This document shows positions 38,271 through 47,769 of a stretch of 57,316 nucleotides of DNA, one piece after another. The position numbers and the translations under genes were made by a program. Below the pieces are notes generated by a model. The model did no database searches. It was not told the origin of the DNA and saw only the letters and a list, made by a program, of their open reading frames with translations. The stretch lies in NCBI GenBank assembly GCA_904419545.1, contig CAJFRY010000009.1:1-57316 (forward strand), written 5' to 3'. The stretch comes from Candidatus Woodwardiibium gallinarum (GTDB taxonomy: Bacteria; Bacillota; Clostridia; Oscillospirales; CAG-382). The first letter of the stretch is position 1, and every line of letters starts with the position of its first letter.

Positions 38271-38308
38271 ACGGCGGCAGAGTGCACATCCCCTGCCGCC
38301 GTGTTTTT
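38271..38308 (+). terminator. Intrinsic terminator of the XRE-TPR gene
   Basis: Perfect 10-bp arms (38271-38280 and 38293-38302) are followed by GTTTTTC, 27 bases after the stop. Confidence 0.85.
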
Positions 38309-38515
38309 CGTGTGTACGGGCAAACGGTGCGGTCGGTGGGCGTGCTTTTCGGAAATTTCTGCAAGCATATTTTACTCGTACTATGTCCGGCCGGATACGG
38401 TATCTGCATCGGCTTATATTTTTATAAAAAATAAAAAAGGACGGCTGCATTTGCCGCATAAAAAGCTGCGCCATGCGGGATGCTAAGGGCAAAGAACACG
38501 AATGCGGGGTTATGT

Positions 38516-38887
38516 ATGATACGCTTTTTTCAACGCGCGACGTCGCTGTTTGCCGTCGGCGGGATGCTCTATTGCGGTGCGGAGCTGCTTTACCGCCGCC
38601 GTACCCATCCGTCCATGTTCGCCGCCGGCGGACTGGCGCTGCTGGCGGCCGACCGCGTGCGACGTTTACGGTGCCGCGGCGGTGCGGTTGTGCGGGTTTC
38701 GCTCTGTACGGGTGCATTCACACTCATTGAGCTGTGCGTCGGGCTGATCTGCAATCGGAATGAAAAGGCACGCATCTGGGATTATTCCAGGCTGCCCTTC
38801 AATTACAAGGGCCAAATTTGTCTGCCCTTTACGCTTGTTTGGGCGGCGCTGTCCGGCCCGGCTATGGGCATATGCGCGTTGTTATGA
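38516..38887 (+). CDS. Small CmpB-like membrane protein (putative ABC permease family)
   Basis: A 123-residue protein with three to four hydrophobic segments. The C-terminal IWDYSRLPFNYKGQICLPF matches the conserved core of the CmpB/putative ABC-transporter-permease family. It is shorter than full-length members and no ABC ATPase is adjacent. The real function is unknown. The ATG at 38516 is preceded only by a weak GCGGGG; a start at 38480 is in frame but has no better site. Confidence 0.7.
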   Translation: MIRFFQRATSLFAVGGMLYCGAELLYRRRTHPSMFAAGGLALLAADRVRRLRCRGGAVVRVSLCTGAFTLIELCVGLICNRNEKARIWDYSRLPFNYKGQICLPFTLVWAALSGPAMGICALL

Positions 38888-39001
38888 GCAGAGTACGGCG
38901 GAATCGTTTGTAATCATGCGTACTGAACAAAGCAAAAAGCCTTGAAGGGCTTGGCTTTCAAGGCGCAGCCTGTCGAAAATGTCCACTTCTTTGACAGACT
39001 G

Positions 39002-39082
39002 AAATGGGGAACCGGCTTTAAGCCGGTTCCCCATTTGCCGTCCCGCAAAAATGCAGAAAATTTACCGCTGTTTTCTCCTTGC
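39002..39082 (+). repeat. Structured hairpin element, copy 2 (other copy 36795-36886)
   Basis: AAATGGGGAACCGGC (39002-39016) pairs perfectly with GCCGGTTCCCCATTT (39022-39036), followed by a tail that matches copy 1. Several stem positions differ from copy 1 on both arms, so pairing is kept. It lies between the convergent CmpB-like and P-ATPase genes and may end transcription on either side. Confidence 0.75.
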
Positions 39083-39107
39083 GGCTGCGCCGCATCGGAT
39101 CATCGTA

Positions 39108-41729
39108 TTATTTATGCTCGCGGTGCCGGATCAGTCCGAAGAGCTTGGCAAGCTCCATCACGACCAGCGGCACAAGCACCAGTCCGAGGCCAAGCAGGTA
39201 ATACTGCCACGGCAGGGTCACCAGCCCGAACGCGATGCTGACAGGCGTAAAGAGCACGACTGCGACCAGAGCCGTCGAAGCGAGCGCCGCCCAGTTGAGT
39301 TTGTGGTTGGAAAACGGACCGATGGCGAACAGTGAGCGGTCGCTGCGCATATTGAACGCCTGTACGACCTGTGAGAGCGCCAGTACCATAAAGGCCAGCG
39401 TTTGCCCGCCTTCGACCGTTCCGGTCGCTTTTTCGCCTGCGACAAAGCCGATGAGCGACAGAAGAGCGAACAGAAGTCCCTGCAATACGATGCGCACGCC
39501 GAGTCCGTGGGCGAACAGCCCTTCGTTTTTCGGCTTGGGCTTTTGATCCATCACGCCGGACTCGACGGCTTCCATTCCCAGCGCAATGGCGGGCAGGCTG
39601 TCGGTGGCGAGGTTGATGAGCAAAAGCTGCATCGAAAGCAGCGGCGTTTTCCGCCAGAGCAGCATCGCGGCGAACACGGTGATGACCTCGCCGATGTTCG
39701 TGCCCAGCAGGAAGCCGACCACCTTGCGGATGTTCGAGTAAATGCCGCGTCCTTCGCGGACCGCGTCGACGATGGTGGCAAAATTGTCATCCGTCAGTGT
39801 CATATCCGCCGCGCCTTTGGCGACGTCGGTGCCGGTGATGCCCATCGCGCAGCCGATGTCGGCGGCCTTGAGGGCGGGCGCGTCGTTCACGCCGTCGCCG
39901 GTCATGGAAACAACCTGCCCCTTACGCTGCCATGCCTTGACGATACGGATCTTGTTTTCCGGCGAAACGCGCGCGTAAACGGCAATTTTCTCGACGGCTT
40001 TATCCAGCTCGTCGTCGGTCATTGCGTCCAGCTCCGCGCCGGTGATCGCGCGGTCGCCGTCGGTGAGAATCCCCAGCTCGCGTGCGATTGCCGAGGCGGT
40101 GACGACGTGGTCGCCGGTGATCATCACAGGCTTGATGCCTGCGCGGCGGCAGGTGGCAACGGCCGCCTTTGCCTCGGGCCGCGGCGGGTCGATCATTCCC
40201 ACCAGCCCGAGGAAGGTCAGTCCGGTCTCGAGCGTGTCGGGCGTGAGTGCGTCGGGCAGCGCGTCGATTTCCTTGCAGGCGACAGCCAGCACGCGAAGCG
40301 CTTCGCCGCCCATTCGGTCGTTCATTTCTTTTGCGCGTTCCAGATCGCCCGCGATGCAGCGGGGTGCGAGCTGGTCGAACGCGCCCTTGACGATGACGAT
40401 GAGCCTGCCGTCGATGCGGTTGACGGTGGTCATCCGCTTGCGGTCGGAATCAAACGGCAGCTCGGCCACGCGCGGACAGAGACGGTTCAGCTCATCCTTG
40501 GGCATCCCGTTGCGGTGCGCGGCAAGAACAATGGCTGTTTCGGTCGGGTCGCCGATGTGCTGCACTTCGTCGCCGTGAAAGGCGACCGTGCCGTCGCAGC
40601 AGAGCGCGCCGAGCCGAAGCAGCTTGCGGACGTCGTCGGAACAGGCATCGGTTACGGCTTCGCTGTCAGACGCGCCGTCCGCGTAGGCGCGGACGAGCGT
40701 CATGCGGTTCTGGGTCAGGGTGCCGGTTTTATCCGAGCAGATGATGGAGGCGCTGCCGAGCGTTTCGACCGCAGGAAGACGGCGGATGAGCGCATTCTTT
40801 TTGACCATCCGCTGCACGCCGATGGACAGCACAATCGTTACGATTGCCGGCAGTCCTTCGGGGATGGCGGAGACAGCCAGCGAGACGGCTGTCATGAAGA
40901 TTTCCAGCACCTCGATGCCGGAGAGCAGTCCCACAACAAAAATGACGGCACAGGCGAACAGCGCCACAATGCCCAGATATTTGCCGAGCTGCGCCAGCTT
41001 CTTCTGCAGCGGGGTCTGCCCTTCGTCTTCGCCCTCCAGCAGGCCGGCGATGCGGCCCATTTCGGTCTGCATCCCGGTTGCGGTGACGACGGCCGTCGCC
41101 GTGCCGTAGGTGATGCTGCACCCCGAATAGACCATGTTGACGCGGTCGCCGAGCGGCGCTTTTTCGTCCACGGCGGCAGACGCGTCCTTTTCCGCCGGCA
41201 CCGATTCGCCGGTCAGCGCCGATTCCTCGCTCTTCAGGCTCACGCTGTGCAGCAGCCGTGCGTCGGCGGGGACAAAGTCGCCCGCTTCGAGCTTCAGGAC
41301 GTCGCCGGGTACGAGCAGCGCGGCGTCGATGACCTGCTCCTTGCCGTCGCGCAGCACGCGTGCGTGCGGAGCGGACATGCTTTTGAGCGCATCCAGCGCC
41401 TTTTCGGCCTTACTCTCCTGCAGCATTCCCATCACTGCGTTGAGTATGACAATCAGCAGAATCAGCCCCGGCTCAAAGAATTCCATCGGGTCGCCTTCGG
41501 TGCAGGCGACGACGAACGAAACGGCCGCCGCCGCGAGCAGGATGAGGATCATAACGTCCTTGAACTGGTCGAGGAACCGCCGCAGCGTCGATTTTTTCTT
41601 CTTCTCGCGCAGCCGGTTCTCCCCGTACTCCGACAGCCGCGCGGTCGCAGTTTCGCCGGTCAGGCCGGTATTCGGGTCCGCGCCGAGCGTGTGCAGCACG
41701 GATTCGGTGCTTTCGTTGTGGTATGCCAA
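39108..41729 (-). CDS. Calcium-translocating type P-type ATPase
   Basis: An 873-residue P2-type cation pump. It has the N-terminal cation-ATPase domain (LTGETATARLSEYGENRL), the actuator TGES motif (ALTGESVPAEKD), phosphorylation site DKTGTLTQNRM near residue 332, MITGDH and TGDGVNDAPALK, and about ten transmembrane segments. The membrane segments with IPEGLPAIV and the C-terminal NLATDSLPAIALG fit Ca2+-ATPases of the SERCA/PMCA-like bacterial group. Export of Ca2+ is the likely role. Start TTG at 41729 has AAGGAGG ten bases upstream. It is monocistronic. Confidence 0.93.
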   Translation of the reverse strand: MAYHNESTESVLHTLGADPNTGLTGETATARLSEYGENRLREKKKKSTLRRFLDQFKDVMILILLAAAAVSFVVACTEGDPMEFFEPGLILLIVILNAVMGMLQESKAEKALDALKSMSAPHARVLRDGKEQVIDAALLVPGDVLKLEAGDFVPADARLLHSVSLKSEESALTGESVPAEKDASAAVDEKAPLGDRVNMVYSGCSITYGTATAVVTATGMQTEMGRIAGLLEGEDEGQTPLQKKLAQLGKYLGIVALFACAVIFVVGLLSGIEVLEIFMTAVSLAVSAIPEGLPAIVTIVLSIGVQRMVKKNALIRRLPAVETLGSASIICSDKTGTLTQNRMTLVRAYADGASDSEAVTDACSDDVRKLLRLGALCCDGTVAFHGDEVQHIGDPTETAIVLAAHRNGMPKDELNRLCPRVAELPFDSDRKRMTTVNRIDGRLIVIVKGAFDQLAPRCIAGDLERAKEMNDRMGGEALRVLAVACKEIDALPDALTPDTLETGLTFLGLVGMIDPPRPEAKAAVATCRRAGIKPVMITGDHVVTASAIARELGILTDGDRAITGAELDAMTDDELDKAVEKIAVYARVSPENKIRIVKAWQRKGQVVSMTGDGVNDAPALKAADIGCAMGITGTDVAKGAADMTLTDDNFATIVDAVREGRGIYSNIRKVVGFLLGTNIGEVITVFAAMLLWRKTPLLSMQLLLINLATDSLPAIALGMEAVESGVMDQKPKPKNEGLFAHGLGVRIVLQGLLFALLSLIGFVAGEKATGTVEGGQTLAFMVLALSQVVQAFNMRSDRSLFAIGPFSNHKLNWAALASTALVAVVLFTPVSIAFGLVTLPWQYYLLGLGLVLVPLVVMELAKLFGLIRHREHK

Positions 41730-42374
41730 AACAATGCTTCCTCCTTATGTTGAAACTGAAATCATTTTTCTTGCGATCTGTTTATCCGGTACAACGGTTC
41801 AAAACTTTTCGGGCCGCAGTCTGCAAATCTTCGGGTCCGCAAACCACGGCGCCTTGGTTCGTATAATCAGGGAATCCGGCGGAAGAAATTTGCGCCGCGC
41901 TTCCTGTGCGCAGAAAGCCCCTTGGGAGTATGGACGGGTTTGTCGGGCTTGAATCACAGCGGCATGGTGCAACAAAAAAAGACGAAACCGTCTGCCGATG
42001 CAGATAAGTCTCGTCATTTCAGATGAAGCCATAAGTACGGCGAAAACCGCACAGGTGCTGTTGACGTTCATCACACGCGCGGGCTGTGGTATGCCGCGCA
42101 GGGTGTTGACTACTCCCTTATTTCCGATAGTCTATCATAAATGGAGGACAAATGCAAGCGGTTTTGGCAAAAAAAATCAGATTGGAAGCGAAGGAATGAG
42201 GCGCCGTTTCGCCGCACGGACGATGCGACGAAAAAACGCCAAGCGTAAAAACAGACGGCATGCGGCATTGGGGATAAGGGTGCGTGCGGCTTGTACGAAC
42301 CGACCGGAGGAAATGCTTCCGTTGCTGATAAAGACTGTATTTTGGGAAAAGGGCACGGGCAAGTTTGATATGGT
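41730..42374. other. Gene-free region between the P-ATPase and lipoprotein genes
   Basis: No gene is supported over about 640 bases; short frames have no ribosome binding sites. It must hold the P-ATPase promoter on the minus strand, but I found no good -35/-10 pair. No Mn (yybP-ykoY) riboswitch core was recognised. Confidence 0.4.
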
Positions 42375-42403
42375 TGCATTTGTTTGCCATATCTGGTATA
42401 CTG
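42375..42403 (+). promoter_or_regulatory. Possible promoter of the PepSY lipoprotein gene
   Basis: TTGCAT (42375-42380), 17-base spacer, TATACT (42398-42403). It lies about 240 bases before the start codon, so the leader would be long. Confidence 0.45.
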
Positions 42404-42645
42404 ATGCTGCATGGTACGAACGTGATATGCCGCCGTACGGGCGGAAATGACGGCAAATCCGCACAGCGCTGGCTTTATAATGTATGCTTCGGCGGTTGGA
42501 AAGGATATTGCGTGCGTCATCGGCAGCGGGTTATAATCTGCGCAGAGGTCTCGGGCGGATTAGCCGAATTGGCAGACGACAGGCATGTCGGCGGAAGCGG
42601 CCTGTTGGGGTTGATGCGAAATTCTGTAAACGAGGGGATGTATCG

Positions 42646-43317
42646 GTGAAACGAATGGTATGTGCTGCGGTTCTATTCGCGGCCGTGTTGTTGGTTATGG
42701 GCGGGTGCGGAAAAAAGCAGGCATTGGATCCGAATTTGTCTTCCGCACAGGGGGCATTCGGAACGGAACCATCATTGAACGGAGAGGTGAGTGCGGGTTC
42801 GGAAATGTCGGAGAATTCTTTGCCGGATGGGACGTTGGAGCAAGCGGAGTCATTGGATACCGGTTCAACCGGCGACGGGACGATAGACCGAAGCAAGGCA
42901 TTGTCTGTTGCGCTGGAAAACGCCGGTGTTCCGGAAAAAGACGCTTATAATGTAAAGGCGGAGCGCGACAGGGAAAACGGCATTCCGATTTTCCGGGTTG
43001 AATTTGAAACGGACTATGGAGACTATGATTTTGAAATCAGCATATCGGACGGCTGGATCGTAGGCGCCGATTATGAAGTGGACGAAGAATGGCTCGACCG
43101 GCTGGGCGGCGCGCCAGTTACGCCGGAGGAAGCCAAAAATATCGTCCGAAGCAAAGTGCCCGGTTCCGAAGCCGGGGATGTTCGGATTCGAAAAGAAGGC
43201 GGAGACGGGCGCGGACGGTTTGAAGGCGAATTGTTTTATGCAGGTATGAAATATGAATTTGAAATGGATCCGAATACGGGAATTATCTTCGACTGGAATG
43301 CGGATTTGCGGGAGTAG
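42646..43317 (+). CDS. Lipoprotein with two PepSY-like domains
   Basis: A 223-residue secreted protein. A basic start (VKRMV) and a hydrophobic stretch end in the lipobox LVMGGC, so the mature protein is probably lipid-anchored at Cys22-23. A Ser/Gly/Glu-rich linker follows. Then come two PepSY-like repeats: DRSKALSVALENAGV...FEISISDGWIVGADYEVD and VTPEEAKNIVRSKVPG...YEFEMDPNTGIIFDW. PepSY domains often inhibit or fold proteases, but the role here is unknown. The start GTG at 42646 has GAGGGG nine bases upstream. Confidence 0.88.
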   Translation: MKRMVCAAVLFAAVLLVMGGCGKKQALDPNLSSAQGAFGTEPSLNGEVSAGSEMSENSLPDGTLEQAESLDTGSTGDGTIDRSKALSVALENAGVPEKDAYNVKAERDRENGIPIFRVEFETDYGDYDFEISISDGWIVGADYEVDEEWLDRLGGAPVTPEEAKNIVRSKVPGSEAGDVRIRKEGGDGRGRFEGELFYAGMKYEFEMDPNTGIIFDWNADLRE

Positions 43318-43548
43318 AGACGTTTTTTATTGGCGCGGCCGTTTGTTGTCTGAGATGAAGCGATTCGGCCTCATGTGCGGTGTGGACTATGCATCTCATT
43401 ATAATGAGCGGCGATTGTGCGGCCTTTTCGGCGGCGTACAGAGGGCGGCTGCCGTAAAACGCGTCGGAATACGGGGTGCAGTTTCCGCAGTGCTTCAGCG
43501 GAGGATTTTAAAAAACGTGCGGCGTATGCGGATTCTGCCGGATTCCCC

Positions 43549-43580
43549 CAAAATGTCCCGCCTCGAAAAAGGCGGGACAT
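43549..43580 (-). terminator. Intrinsic terminator of hom, possibly two-way
   Basis: Perfect 10-bp arms (43553-43562 and 43571-43580) with an 8-base loop, followed on the minus strand by TTTTGG. It lies 15 bases after the hom stop and may also end the convergent lipoprotein transcript. Confidence 0.7.
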
Positions 43581-43595
43581 CCTGTAAAAACTTGA

Positions 43596-44768
43596 TTATG
43601 ATTCGCAGTCCAACGGGTCGAGCACGCGGTATTCGCAATAGCCCGGCGTCGTGCGGAAGGCATCCGTGTCGGCGTCCGCGCCGACGATGAAGCCGTACCC
43701 GCCGCCGGTCGTGCGGACGGCATTTCGGGGCAGCGCGTCGGGGCAGCCGTCCACGTAGATGAAGCGGCGCGCCGGTATGCTCCCCGACCCCGGCTCGTCC
43801 GCTTCCGCGCGGAACACAGGGGGACAGGTGCCGTTGATGGCCTCAATGACGTCGGAGACAATGGCCGAAGCTGTCGGCCGCGCGCCTGCGCCGCGGCCGT
43901 AGAGCACCACCTCGCCGACCGCCGTGCCGGTGATGGAGACGGCGTTGAACACGTCGTTCGTCGCGCTCAGCAGGCTGTCCAGCGGAACCAGATACGGCGC
44001 TGTGCACACCGTGCCGTTTTCGTAGACGCCCAAGAGCTTGATGGAAAATCCGTGCAGCAGCGCAGCTTCGACGTGTGCGGGCAGGATGCCGCGAATGCCC
44101 TCGATGGCACGGCAGTCGCGCAGCCGGATGCTTTTCCCCGACGCGATCGAGGCGAGGATGCAGATCTTGCGCGCCGTGTCCAGCCCGTCGACGTCGGCGG
44201 TCGGGTCCTTCTCGGCGTAGCCTTTTTCCTGTGCGAGCCGGAGCGCATCGTCGAACGCCATCCCGTCGTCCAGCAGGCGCGTGAGAATATAGTTGGTCGT
44301 ACCGTTGAGGATGCCCGCGATCCTTCGGATGCCGTTGGCGCCGAAGGAGCCGTGCAGCGTGGAGATGAGCGGGATGCCGCCGCCTACCGCAGCCTCATAC
44401 AGGTAAAACACGCCGTTTTGCTGCGCTGTCTCGGTCAGTTCGCGGCCGTATTCCTCGACGACGGCCTTGTTGCTGGTCACCACGCTTTTGCCTGCTTCCA
44501 GCGCCGCCTTGGAAAAATCGTAGGCCGGGTGCAGGCCGCCCATCGTTTCCACCACCACGCGGATGTCGGGGTCGCCGACGATGAGGGAAAAGTCGTTTGT
44601 CACTGCGTCGCGCAGCGGATGCGTGTCAAAGCTGCGCAGATCCAGCACGCGCCTGATGCGCAGCGCTTCGCCGCCGAGGCTGCGTGCTATGTGCAGGCCG
44701 TTGCCTGTGATTACCTCGTACACGCCGTTGCCGACGGTGCCGAGGCCGAGTACAGCGATATCGATCAT
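43596..44768 (-). CDS. hom: Homoserine dehydrogenase
   Basis: NADPH-dependent reduction of aspartate semialdehyde to homoserine, the branch point to threonine and methionine. It has AVLGLGTVGNGV at the N-terminus, VVETMGG, TSNKAVV, the catalytic-domain signature GILNGTTNYIL, and EKGYAEKDPTADVDGLD. At 390 residues it has a shortened C-terminus; I cannot recognise a full ACT domain, so feedback control may be reduced. ATG 44768 is favoured because AAAGG lies about 13 bases upstream; ATG 44780 directly abuts this site. The thrC gene is 27 kb away. Confidence 0.95.
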   Translation of the reverse strand: MIDIAVLGLGTVGNGVYEVITGNGLHIARSLGGEALRIRRVLDLRSFDTHPLRDAVTNDFSLIVGDPDIRVVVETMGGLHPAYDFSKAALEAGKSVVTSNKAVVEEYGRELTETAQQNGVFYLYEAAVGGGIPLISTLHGSFGANGIRRIAGILNGTTNYILTRLLDDGMAFDDALRLAQEKGYAEKDPTADVDGLDTARKICILASIASGKSIRLRDCRAIEGIRGILPAHVEAALLHGFSIKLLGVYENGTVCTAPYLVPLDSLLSATNDVFNAVSITGTAVGEVVLYGRGAGARPTASAIVSDVIEAINGTCPPVFRAEADEPGSGSIPARRFIYVDGCPDALPRNAVRTTGGGYGFIVGADADTDAFRTTPGYCEYRVLDPLDCES

Positions 44769-44780
44769 CGGTTCGTTCAT

Positions 44781-45135
44781 ACCTTTCTTTGCAGCCTCCG
44801 TCCCCGCTTTGCGGCGGGCGGAGGCCGATTTGCGCACAAAAGCGCCGGGGTGGCTGCGGGACCGTGTATTGTCCGCAAAGCGGACGGCGCGTACCATTCG
44901 TGAGCCATTGTATCTTTGCAATAAAACAAGGGAAGGCGAGGCGGGTTCTTCGTTTTTCAGATCCCCGTATAAGCATGGGCGTCATCGGAAATGTTTCTGC
45001 CGCATAACTTGAAAATGCGGCGCCGGTTCGGTTCTTCCGAAGTTTCCGTAGGCGTTCGGCTTTGCCCGAAGCCGTCCCTGCCGCCGCATGGAGTCCGCAT
45101 AGCTTTCGGGCGCAGTCCAAAGCTATGCAGATTTC
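44781..45135 (-). other. Long untranslated leader of hom
   Basis: The hom promoter lies about 360 bases before the start, so there is a long leader. Visible structure: GCATAGCTTT pairing with AAAGCTATGC (45097-45127) at its 5' end, and a strong G/C stem at about 44795-44825 just before the ribosome binding site. No T-box core (GGTGGCACC) and no known riboswitch were recognised. Confidence 0.55.
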
Positions 45136-45164
45136 ATTATACCACACAAAAGTACGTTTTTCAA
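45136..45164 (-). promoter_or_regulatory. SigA promoter of hom
   Basis: Minus strand TTGAAA (45159-45164), 17-base spacer, TATAAT (45136-45141). Confidence 0.75.
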
Positions 45165-45205
45165 GCAAAAAGCTTCGAAGGGCGGATATTTTTTTGAAAA
45201 AACGA

Positions 45206-45234
45206 TTTACATTTGCGAAAAATTGTTGTAAAAT
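45206..45234 (+). promoter_or_regulatory. SigA promoter of the ABC-DUF1854-ABC unit
   Basis: TTTACA (45206-45211), 17-base spacer, TAAAAT (45229-45234), about 90 bases before the first ABC gene. It is divergent from the hom promoter. Confidence 0.72.
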
Positions 45235-45326
45235 AAAAAAGTCTTTTGTTTGATCGCCCATTTTGCGGCGCCGCCGGTTTTGCAGGCGCCGCACCCCTCT
45301 TCGATCGGAAAGGAAGGGATGCACCG

Positions 45327-47624
45327 ATGATCGTACTCAAGGAGCTGCCGGAATCCGCCGCGCGGTGTCTGAGCGAGCATGGGAGAAACGTAAAGGACGC
45401 GGTGCTGACGATGCGCGCCGACCTCGGCGTCGATATGGTGCTCAAGGACGTTTACGTCGCGCTGTTTGCCGACCGGCTGTGTGTGCTGGAAGGCTCGGTC
45501 GTCATCCGCCGGCCGGAAAAGCTGCTGCTTGCCGACGCGCGGGACCGCGAGACGTTCTTTGCCGAGTCGAGATACGCGGAATTTGAGAAGGAAAAGCTGA
45601 CCGACGTACACGTGGAGACGCTTGTCAGCAGCGGCATGGCCGTCGGTAAATACGACGGCGCCGAAACCGAGCTGTTCCGCTTTACCAACACCTGCAAGCA
45701 CGATGCGAACGTGCTTTGCAGGGCTTACGGCGGCCTCGTGCGCGACGGAAAGGTCGACGAGGAACAATTCAATAAGGAAACCGAATCCAATCATTACTGT
45801 CCCAAGTGCGGGATGCGCTATCCCGACATCGAGCGGCGGGTCTGTCCGAAGTGCATGGATAAGGTGCGGCTCATCAAGCGGCTGGGCGGGATGTTCTTCC
45901 GCTACCGCGGCTATATTGCGATGGTTATGTTCACTTTTGTGATGATTACGGCCCTCGGTGTTCTGACGCCGTACATATCCAACACCGTGTTTTATGACGA
46001 CGTACTGACGGAGGGCGGCCGTTTCTACGGTGAAATCGGGAAGATGGTGCTGCTGATCGTCGGTGTGCGCATCGTGTCGCTGCTCGTGTCGCTGGTCAAC
46101 GGCATCATCTCCGCCAAGGTTGCCGCCGAGCTGGTGTACGACCTGAAAAAGACGATTTTTTCCGCCATCAGCGCGCTGTCGCTTTCCTTTTTCTCCAACC
46201 GCCAAACCGGCGGTCTGATGACGCAGGTCAACAACGACGCGACCACGATTTACTGGTTTTTCTGCGACGGGTTCCCTTATTTCGTGACCAATCTGCTGCA
46301 GCTCGTCGTAGTGCTGGTGATTATGCTGGCGACCAACTGGCTTCTTACACTGTATACCTTTATCACGGTGCCGCTGTTCTTCCTCTGCTTCAAGCTGGCA
46401 TTCGCGATGTTCGACAAGCTGCATGCAAAGGCGTATTCGAGAAGGCGCTCGTTCAACTCGCTCATCTCCGACGTGCTCAACGGCATGCGCGTGGTCAAGA
46501 GCTTTGCGCGCGAGAATGAGGAGCGGGAGCGGTTCGGGCGCCGGTCGGTTGCCGCCGCACAGGCCGATACGGATATCGGTGTGCGGAGCAATACCGTTTT
46601 CCGCGCGATGACCTTTCTGATGCGCATCGGCTCGATTGTCGTCTGGGGCGTCGGCGGCTGGCAGGTTATGCAGGCGACGGGCGAGATGAGCTACGGTACG
46701 CTGATGGCCTTCGTCGCCTATGTCAATATGATTTACGCGCCCATTGAATTTTTTGCCAACGCCGTCAACTGGTGGGCGGAATGCCTCAATGCGCTCCAGC
46801 GTTTGTTTGAAATCAAGGACGCCGTCCCCGAGGTCCGCGAGAGCGAGCACCCGGTGACGCCCGAGAGCATCCGCGGGGATGTGGAGTTCCGTAACGTCTG
46901 CTTCTCCTATGTGGAGAACCGGCAGGTGCTTGAGGACATCTCGTTCACCGTTCCTGCGGGCAGCACGCTGGGAATCGTCGGCCACACCGGCGCGGGCAAG
47001 AGCACCATTGCCAACCTGCTCACGCGGCTGTATGACCCGAAGTCGGGCGAGGTGCTCGTCGACGGGATCGACCTGCGGGAAATGTCCTTCCAAGCGCTGC
47101 ACGGAATGATCGCCATCGTCTCGCAGGAGACCTACCTCTTCCGCGGCACGATTATGGAAAACATCCGCTACGCGCGCCCTGATGCGACGAACGAGGAGGT
47201 CATCAACGCGGCAAAGATCGCGTCGGCGCATGATTTCATCATCAAGTACCCGGACGGCTATGAAACGATGGTCGGCTTCGGCCATAAGGACCTGTCCGGC
47301 GGCGAGCGGCAGCGTGTGTCTATTGCGCGCGCCGTACTCAAGGACCCGAGCATTCTCATTCTCGACGAGGCGACCGCCGCGATGGACACGCAGACCGAGC
47401 GGCAGATCCAGTCGGCGCTCAACCGTCTGACCGAGAACCGCACGACCATCATCATCGCCCATCGCCTCTCCACCCTCCGCGACGCCGACCGGTTGATTGT
47501 CATCGAAAACGGGAAGATGCCTGAAGCGGGCACCGCCGTCGAACTGCTGGAGAAGAAGGGCGTGTATTACAGGCTGTATAAGATGCAGGCCGAGGCGCTG
47601 AAGACCATCGGCATCGAGGAATAA
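45327..47624 (+). CDS. ABC exporter with N-terminal extension and zinc ribbon (first of pair)
   Basis: A 765-residue half-transporter. Residues 1-150 are an extra cytoplasmic domain, possibly PH-like (YVALFADRLCVLEG), followed by a zinc ribbon at about 157-177 (CPKCGMRYPDIERRVCPKC). Six transmembrane segments follow at about 190-480, then an ABC domain with Walker A GHTGAGKST near 552, signature LSGGERQR near 657, Walker B ILILDEAT and H-loop IIAHRLS. The ATG at 45327 follows AAAGGAAGGG. It probably dimerises with the second ABC protein. The DUF1854 gene lies between them, an arrangement seen in a family annotated in databases as cyanophycin-metabolism-associated. No cyanophycin gene is in the window. 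Confidence 0.9.
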   Translation: MIVLKELPESAARCLSEHGRNVKDAVLTMRADLGVDMVLKDVYVALFADRLCVLEGSVVIRRPEKLLLADARDRETFFAESRYAEFEKEKLTDVHVETLVSSGMAVGKYDGAETELFRFTNTCKHDANVLCRAYGGLVRDGKVDEEQFNKETESNHYCPKCGMRYPDIERRVCPKCMDKVRLIKRLGGMFFRYRGYIAMVMFTFVMITALGVLTPYISNTVFYDDVLTEGGRFYGEIGKMVLLIVGVRIVSLLVSLVNGIISAKVAAELVYDLKKTIFSAISALSLSFFSNRQTGGLMTQVNNDATTIYWFFCDGFPYFVTNLLQLVVVLVIMLATNWLLTLYTFITVPLFFLCFKLAFAMFDKLHAKAYSRRRSFNSLISDVLNGMRVVKSFARENEERERFGRRSVAAAQADTDIGVRSNTVFRAMTFLMRIGSIVVWGVGGWQVMQATGEMSYGTLMAFVAYVNMIYAPIEFFANAVNWWAECLNALQRLFEIKDAVPEVRESEHPVTPESIRGDVEFRNVCFSYVENRQVLEDISFTVPAGSTLGIVGHTGAGKSTIANLLTRLYDPKSGEVLVDGIDLREMSFQALHGMIAIVSQETYLFRGTIMENIRYARPDATNEEVINAAKIASAHDFIIKYPDGYETMVGFGHKDLSGGERQRVSIARAVLKDPSILILDEATAAMDTQTERQIQSALNRLTENRTTIIIAHRLSTLRDADRLIVIENGKMPEAGTAVELLEKKGVYYRLYKMQAEALKTIGIEE

Positions 47625-47769
47625 GACGCGACAGGCAAAGCCGCCCGCGCGGCGCCGGCCGAAAGGCCGGACGTTCCGCTTGCTGCCGGGTAAGGAGCGC
47701 TTGCCGGCGTCCGACGTGTTTGGGCTGTCCGCTGCTGTGTGTTTCGTTGGAAAGGAAGGCGCACATTTT

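Noticed and set aside
39402..41753. Very long plus-strand frame opposite the P-type ATPase
   Set aside because: It mirrors the codon pattern of the ATPase gene and shows no protein family.
41730..42100. Manganese (yybP-ykoY) riboswitch upstream of the P-ATPase
   Set aside because: A GGGAGTA-like word occurs only on the wrong strand and the paired core is missing.
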